From a bacterium (lineage in GTDB: Bacteria; Actinomycetota; Acidimicrobiia; Acidimicrobiales; CATQHL01), in the NCBI GenBank assembly GCA_028819945.1, contig JAPPKQ010000315.1, positions 1-8,930 of the forward strand: DNA of 8,930 nt, written 5' to 3'. Position numbers and translations under genes: made by a program. A model generated the notes under the pieces. That model had not been told where the DNA came from. It saw nothing but the letters and a program-made list of their open reading frames with translations, and ran no database searches. Below are positions 6,584-8,930 of the stretch, one piece after another. Each line of letters starts with the position of its first letter. The first letter of the stretch is position 1.

Positions 6584-7069
6584 ATGAGCGATCTGGGCTT
6601 CACGCACCTCGACCCGCTGGGTCGGGCGCGGATGGTGGACGTCTCGGCCAAGGACCCCACGCACCGGCGCGCCATCGCCCGGGCGAGGGTGAACATGACC
6701 TCCGAGACCGCCTCGGCGGTGGCCCGCGGCGCCATCGGCAAGGGCGACGTGCTGGCCGTCGCCCGGGTCGCAGGCATCCAGGCCGCCAAGCGCACGCCCG
6801 ATCTCATCCCGCTCTGCCACCCGCTGCTGGTGGGCTCAGTGCTGGTCAACTTCAGCATCGAGGACAGCCACATCGATGTCGAGGCGGAGGTCGAGACGCT
6901 GGACCGCACCGGCGTGGAGATGGAGGCCCTGACCGCCTGTACGGTGGCGGCGCTCACCATCTACGACATGTGCAAGTCGCTGGACCGTTCCATGGTCATC
7001 AGCGACGTGTGCCTCTGGGAGAAGACCGGCGGGCGCTCGGGCACCTATCGCCGCGACGGCGCCGACTAG
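6584..7069 (+). CDS. moaC: Cyclic pyranopterin monophosphate synthase MoaC
   Basis: The 161-aa product matches the usual MoaC length and turns MoaA's cyclic GTP intermediate into cyclic pyranopterin monophosphate. Signature stretches are MVDVSAKDPTHRRAIARARV (17-36), GDVLAVARVAGIQAAKRTPD (54-73), DLIPLCHPL (73-81), GVEMEALTACTVAALTIYDMCK (110-131, with D128 and K131) and ISDVCLWEKTGGRSG (139-153). The ATG at 6584 has a weak AAGG (6571-6574) 9 bases upstream. An open frame to 6488 exists but overlaps the moaA end without family similarity. It is probably cotranscribed with moaA. MoaD/MoaE for the next step, and MogA/MoaB, must lie elsewhere. A small palindrome at 7103-7116 follows downstream. 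Confidence 0.96.
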   Translation: MSDLGFTHLDPLGRARMVDVSAKDPTHRRAIARARVNMTSETASAVARGAIGKGDVLAVARVAGIQAAKRTPDLIPLCHPLLVGSVLVNFSIEDSHIDVEAEVETLDRTGVEMEALTACTVAALTIYDMCKSLDRSMVISDVCLWEKTGGRSGTYRRDGAD

Positions 7070-7363
7070 CGGACCCGCGCCCCCGCCGATCGGTGTGCGA
7101 TCCGGGCACTTGCCCGATGTGCCGTCGCGAATCCAATGATATTCCCCACCAAATCCCCATTGACGTGCCTGTTTTCCAACCATTGTGCGGCAAATCCGCC
7201 GACGGGGGAAGGTCGCGCGCGATAGTTTCTTCGGTGCTCGCCAACGGTCGAGCCGCGGACCGGACCCCTCGCTCACGACCTCGCACATCGGGACGCAACG
7301 GGCAGAAGCGAGATATCCACAGCTACGGATACGCCGAATGACATACTTGTAGTAGGAGACCCG
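7070..7363 (+). promoter_or_regulatory. 294-base moaC to glpR-like spacer with leader and candidate promoter elements
   Basis: No gene is supported here. The middle (about 7130-7200) and end are visibly richer in A+T than the flanks. Elements seen: palindrome CCGATCGG (7086-7093); inverted repeat CGGGCA/TGCCCG (7103-7116), a possible weak moaC terminator; a TTGACG (7160-7165) without a good -10 at standard distance; TAGTTT (7223-7228), a possible -10; TATCC/GGATA (7314-7318 and 7327-7331), a small stem; ATATCCACA (7313-7321 region), one mismatch from the E. coli DnaA box; CATACT (7342-7347), a possible -10; and AGGAGA (7354-7359), a proper Shine-Dalgarno 4 bases before the GTG of the next gene. 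The long spacer means the GlpR-like gene is probably transcribed separately. Confidence 0.4.
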
Positions 7364-7927
7364 GTGCCTACTCTTGTGGAAACAACAGTCCTGATCCTCG
7401 CAGCGTTGTGGTTGGCCGTGCTCGCGCCAAGTTGGTTACGACGCCTTTCCCGTTATCAGGCTGATCGCAAGTATTCGTCGGGCTCGCCGATGCTCTCGGG
7501 CTCCTCCCGTTACAACAATGTCGTTCCACTGACCGGCGTGGCGCAGCTTTCCGCGCCGCCCCGTCCGGGTCTGGTTCCTCCGGGCCTCGGCGTGGATCGA
7601 GACGCTCTCGCTCGGCGCCGGCGCGAGCGGGCCCGCCTGCGCCGCCGCAACTTCCTGATCGGCCTGGTGGTTCTCGCCATCGTGACGCTCGTGGCCGCCG
7701 TCACCGCGGGCGGGGCCATGATCGCGGTCCACGTGCTCGTCGACATCCTGCTCGTGGGATACGTCGGCGCTCTGGCCCGCCGGCAGCGGCGCGTCCTGGA
7801 GCGCCACGCCAAGGTCACCGACATCGCCCTGGCCAGGATGGCCGCCGATCCCCTACGGGGTCGCCCGCAGTCGCCGGCGGAGGAGGCGGCGGTCACCTTC
7901 ATCTCGGGCTCGCGCGGCCGGCACTGA
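7364..7927 (+). CDS. Three-segment membrane protein resembling actinobacterial GlpR/SepX
   Basis: The product is 187 aa. One N-terminal membrane segment (about 5-23) ends in LAPSWLRRLSRY. A 70-residue polar, Pro/Ser-rich linker follows, then a strongly basic stretch (ALARRRRERARLRRRN, 81-96) and a membrane hairpin (about 97-116 and 118-136) ending in DILLVGYVGALARRQRR. The order (WL-x-VLAP-x-W-L-x-R N-terminus, Arg-rich linker, C-terminal hairpin with LLVGY) resembles Rv0996/GlpR of Mycobacterium and Corynebacterium and SepX of Streptomyces, membrane proteins linked to division that sit near moeA/glp. At 187 aa it is shorter than the mycobacterial protein, lacking a long C-terminal tail. Start GTG 7364 is supported by AGGAGA at 7354-7359. 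The first 60 codons are less GC-biased and include a TTA (7436-7438). Family assignment is from memory of sequence style, so function stays tentative. Confidence 0.72.
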   Translation: MPTLVETTVLILAALWLAVLAPSWLRRLSRYQADRKYSSGSPMLSGSSRYNNVVPLTGVAQLSAPPRPGLVPPGLGVDRDALARRRRERARLRRRNFLIGLVVLAIVTLVAAVTAGGAMIAVHVLVDILLVGYVGALARRQRRVLERHAKVTDIALARMAADPLRGRPQSPAEEAAVTFISGSRGRH

Positions 7928-7948
7928 TCCGACCCCGGCGCATCTCCC

Positions 7949-7971
7949 GAGCGCCGCGGCGTGCGGCGCTC
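7949..7971. terminator. GC hairpin between convergent genes
   Basis: GAGCGCCG (7949-7956) pairs perfectly with CGGCGCTC (7964-7971) around a 7-base loop. It sits in the 52-base gap between the GlpR-like gene (stop 7927) and the convergent 66-aa gene (stop 7980). There is no T-tract. A bidirectional terminator is the simplest role, as at 1351-1375. Confidence 0.5.
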
Positions 7972-7979
7972 CGCCGCCG

Positions 7980-8180
7980 TCAGTCCCCGGTTCGTTCGTG
8001 GCTGCGTGAGGCGCGCACCATCGGCCCGATCACGGCGAAGACCCCGACGAGGAACAGCAAACCGGCGATCAGCGACACCGGATCCCCGGCACGGGCCGCA
8101 GCCACCGCGAACAGCAGGCAGCCGATCGCCCAGAGGCCGTAGCCGAACACGTTCCACCAGAGGTCGGGAATGCGGCGCAC
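7980..8180 (-). CDS. Small two-segment membrane protein, unknown function
   Basis: The product is 66 aa. It has a short N-terminus (RRIPDLWW), two hydrophobic segments (about 9-29 and 33-52) joined by a tight AGDP turn, and a charged tail (RASRSHERTGD) likely in the cytoplasm. I do not recognise a family. The gene is believed real for three reasons: it has a clean membrane-protein composition, it fills the space between a convergent hairpin and the tRNA promoter, and its GTG start has a -10 element at the same leaderless spacing as plsY and moaA. No Shine-Dalgarno sequence precedes the GTG. Long frames on the opposite strand here are Arg/Pro-rich shadows. Confidence 0.62.
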   Translation of the reverse strand: MRRIPDLWWNVFGYGLWAIGCLLFAVAAARAGDPVSLIAGLLFLVGVFAVIGPMVRASRSHERTGD

Positions 8181-8214
8181 CCCAGCAGGCTAGGGGTGGT
8201 GCGACGGGGGCCAA
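8178..8214 (-). promoter_or_regulatory. Leaderless-type promoter of the 66-aa gene
   Basis: On the minus strand TTGGCC (8209-8214), a 16-base spacer and TAGCCT (8187-8192) are followed by exactly 6 bases and the GTG start (8178-8180). The match of TANNNT-N6-start to the plsY and moaA sites supports both the promoter and this start codon, and predicts a leaderless mRNA. Confidence 0.55.
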
Positions 8215-8243
8215 CCCAGCGCGGCGACGACCGCCTGCCCCGG

Positions 8244-8249
8244 TACACT
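8244..8249 (+). promoter_or_regulatory. -10 element upstream of tRNA-Ala
   Basis: TACACT (8244-8249) lies 13 bases before the mature tRNA 5' end, so transcription would start at about 8256 and leave a short 5' leader for RNase P. No recognisable -35 hexamer was found at the standard distance. It is divergent from the promoter of the 66-aa gene, about 30 bases away. Confidence 0.45.
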
Positions 8250-8262
8250 CCGTAGCCCGTTC

Positions 8263-8336
8263 GGGGGTGTAGCTCAGCTGGCTAGAGCGCTTCGTTCGCA
8301 ACGAAGAGGTCGGCGGTTCGAGTCCGCTCACCTCCA
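8263..8336 (+). tRNA. tRNA-Ala (anticodon CGC)
   Basis: A complete cloverleaf of 74 bases folds by hand. The acceptor GGGGGTG (8263-8269) pairs with CACCTCC (8329-8335). The D stem is GCTC/GAGC and the anticodon stem is CTTCG/CGAAG. The loop TTCGCAA has CGC at 8297-8299, and the variable loop has 5 bases. The T arm GGCGG-TTCGAGT-CCGCT contains one G-U pair. The acceptor contains a G3-U70 wobble pair and A73, the alanine identity elements, which confirms the anticodon-based call. It reads GCG codons, which are abundant in this genome. The 3' CCA is not encoded (A73 is followed by CCC) and must be added by the CCA-adding enzyme. Confidence 0.97.
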
Positions 8337-8405
8337 CCCGGGGGAAATGGTCATTCGGATTCACCGGTCGGCTTGATGGCCGCCGCGGATTCTCGACGGG
8401 ACGTA

Positions 8406-8427
8406 TTCCGGCCTTCTTCCGGCCTTC
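8406..8427. repeat. Perfect 11-bp tandem repeat upstream of fasciclin gene
   Basis: TTCCGGCCTTC occurs twice head to tail (8406-8416 and 8417-8427), 64 bases upstream of the lipoprotein start. Spacing of one helical turn would put both copies on the same DNA face, as for tandem operator half-sites. A regulatory role is speculative. The rest of the 155-base spacer (8337-8491) holds no gene; no convincing -35/-10 pair was identified in it. Confidence 0.6.
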
Positions 8428-8491
8428 GTTGCATCCAAACGCGTCGATCGCTCCGTAGTCACGGTCAAGTCCCCGAGACACGGAGAAGATC

Positions 8492-8930
8492 ATGGCCAAG
8501 AAGTTTCTACGACTGCCGGCGGTACTGCTGGCACTGTCCCTCGTCGCAGCCGCGTGCGGAGGCGACGACGACGAGACCGTCGAGCCGCCGCCGCCCGCCC
8601 CGGCGCCGACCGAAGCACCGCCGCCCGCCGAGGAGCCGACCGAAGCACCGCCGCCCGCCGAGGAGCCCGCGGCGCCGGGCACGATCGTGGAGGTCGCGGT
8701 GGAGTCGGGCGCGTTCCCGACGCTGGTGGCGGCCGTGCAGGCGGCCGGTTTGGTGGAGGTGCTCAGCGGCGCGGGTCCGTTCACGGTCTTCGCGCCCACC
8801 GAGGAGGCCTTCGCCGCCGCCCTGGCGGCCCTCGACATGAGTGCCGAGGATCTGTTGGGCAATACCGAGTTGCTCACCGCGGTGCTGACCTATCACGTGT
8901 TGCCGCTGGCGGCGCCCGCCGAGGTGGTCC
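8492..8930 (+). CDS. Fasciclin (FAS1)-domain lipoprotein, 3' truncated
   Basis: The first 146 codons are present and the gene runs off the right edge. Residues 1-22 form a lipoprotein signal: MAKKFLRLP, a hydrophobic core [10 protein letters not shown], then C22 followed by GGDDDE; the -3 residue is Ala, slightly relaxed from the lipobox. Residues 23-70 are a Pro/Glu/Ala linker with two tandem [10 protein letters not shown] units. A FAS1 domain begins at about 71: [29 protein letters not shown], then [13 protein letters not shown] and [13 protein letters not shown], all classic FAS1 signatures. FAS1 proteins are secreted or surface adhesion/stress-associated proteins whose bacterial roles are mostly unclear. 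GGAGAAG (8482-8488) provides a good ribosome binding site. Opposite-strand open frames here are shadows. Confidence 0.92.
   Translation, partial: MAKKFLRLPAVLLALSLVAAACGGDDDETVEPPPPAPAPTEAPPPAEEPTEAPPPAEEPAAPGTIVEVAVESGAFPTLVAAVQAAGLVEVLSGAGPFTVFAPTEEAFAAALAALDMSAEDLLGNTELLTAVLTYHVLPLAAPAEVV
8605..8667 (+). repeat. 30-bp tandem repeat coding for [10 protein letters not shown] units
   Basis: A 30-base unit is repeated exactly in tandem (8605-8634, 8635-8664, plus 3 bases). It is in frame and encodes two [10 protein letters not shown] decapeptides in the linker between the lipidated cysteine and the FAS1 domain. Exact nucleotide identity, including third positions, indicates recent duplication. 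Copy number may vary among strains and tune linker length. Confidence 0.85.

Noticed and set aside
5442..6584. 380-codon minus-strand open frame opposite moaA
   Set aside because: Shadow of moaA, which has all its cluster cysteines; no start signal or domain.
7313..7321. Replication origin signal based on the DnaA-like box
   Set aside because: Only one near-match, no cluster of boxes and no dnaA/dnaN genes nearby; kept only as a low-interest observation.
8605..8667. CRISPR-like repeat
   Set aside because: Units are directly adjacent without spacers and encode an in-frame peptide linker.
7510..8877. 455-codon minus-strand open frame spanning the glpR-like gene, tRNA and fasciclin gene
   Set aside because: It runs through a tRNA gene and two supported genes; low-complexity Ser/Gly/Ala/Arg content.
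1..8930. Mobile element, prophage or defence system
   Set aside because: No transposase, integrase, terminal inverted repeats or phage-type genes were seen. The tRNA could serve as an integration site, but no repeat of its 3' end or integrase is present.

Overview
This is a high-GC window with very short intergenic gaps. Its actinobacterial hallmarks are leaderless-type promoters, GTG starts, and a three-segment membrane protein resembling the actinobacterial GlpR/SepX family. The gene content fits an uncultured, deep-branching Actinomycetota such as an Acidimicrobiia-like lineage. That placement is inferred from style and family resemblance, not from a marker gene.

Layout from left to right. 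(1) The 3' end of a PmbA/TldE-type peptidase-family gene is followed by uppP (undecaprenyl-diphosphatase), both on +. (2) A convergent GC hairpin separates these from a minus-strand cluster that reads right to left: an FmdB-family zinc-ribbon protein, mtnP (methylthioadenosine phosphorylase), and a membrane-anchored SAF-domain protein. (3) A divergent intergenic region holds a good leaderless promoter for plsY (acyl-phosphate:glycerol-3-phosphate acyltransferase). plsY overlaps moeA by 4 bases at GTGA. (4) After a GC hairpin comes a second leaderless promoter for moaA, then moaC. Together moaA, moaC and moeA cover cPMP synthesis and molybdate insertion; moaB/mogA, moaD and moaE are absent here. 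(5) A 294-base, relatively AT-rich spacer leads to a 187-aa membrane protein resembling GlpR/SepX. (6) A convergent hairpin is followed by a 66-aa, two-segment membrane protein on minus, then divergently a tRNA-Ala(CGC), then the start of a fasciclin-domain lipoprotein that runs off the right edge.

The most interesting reading is that moeA and the GlpR-like gene are close neighbours. In Corynebacterium and relatives a gephyrin-like MoeA homologue (Glp) and its membrane receptor GlpR (SepX in Streptomyces) act in FtsZ-dependent division. Here the pair would sit with genuine Moco genes and be translationally coupled to a phospholipid acyltransferase, giving a possible ancestral arrangement. This is inference and needs a homology search.

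A second theme is promoter architecture. Three starts (plsY, moaA and the 66-aa gene) each have a TANNNT element ending exactly 6 bases before the start codon, which predicts leaderless transcripts.
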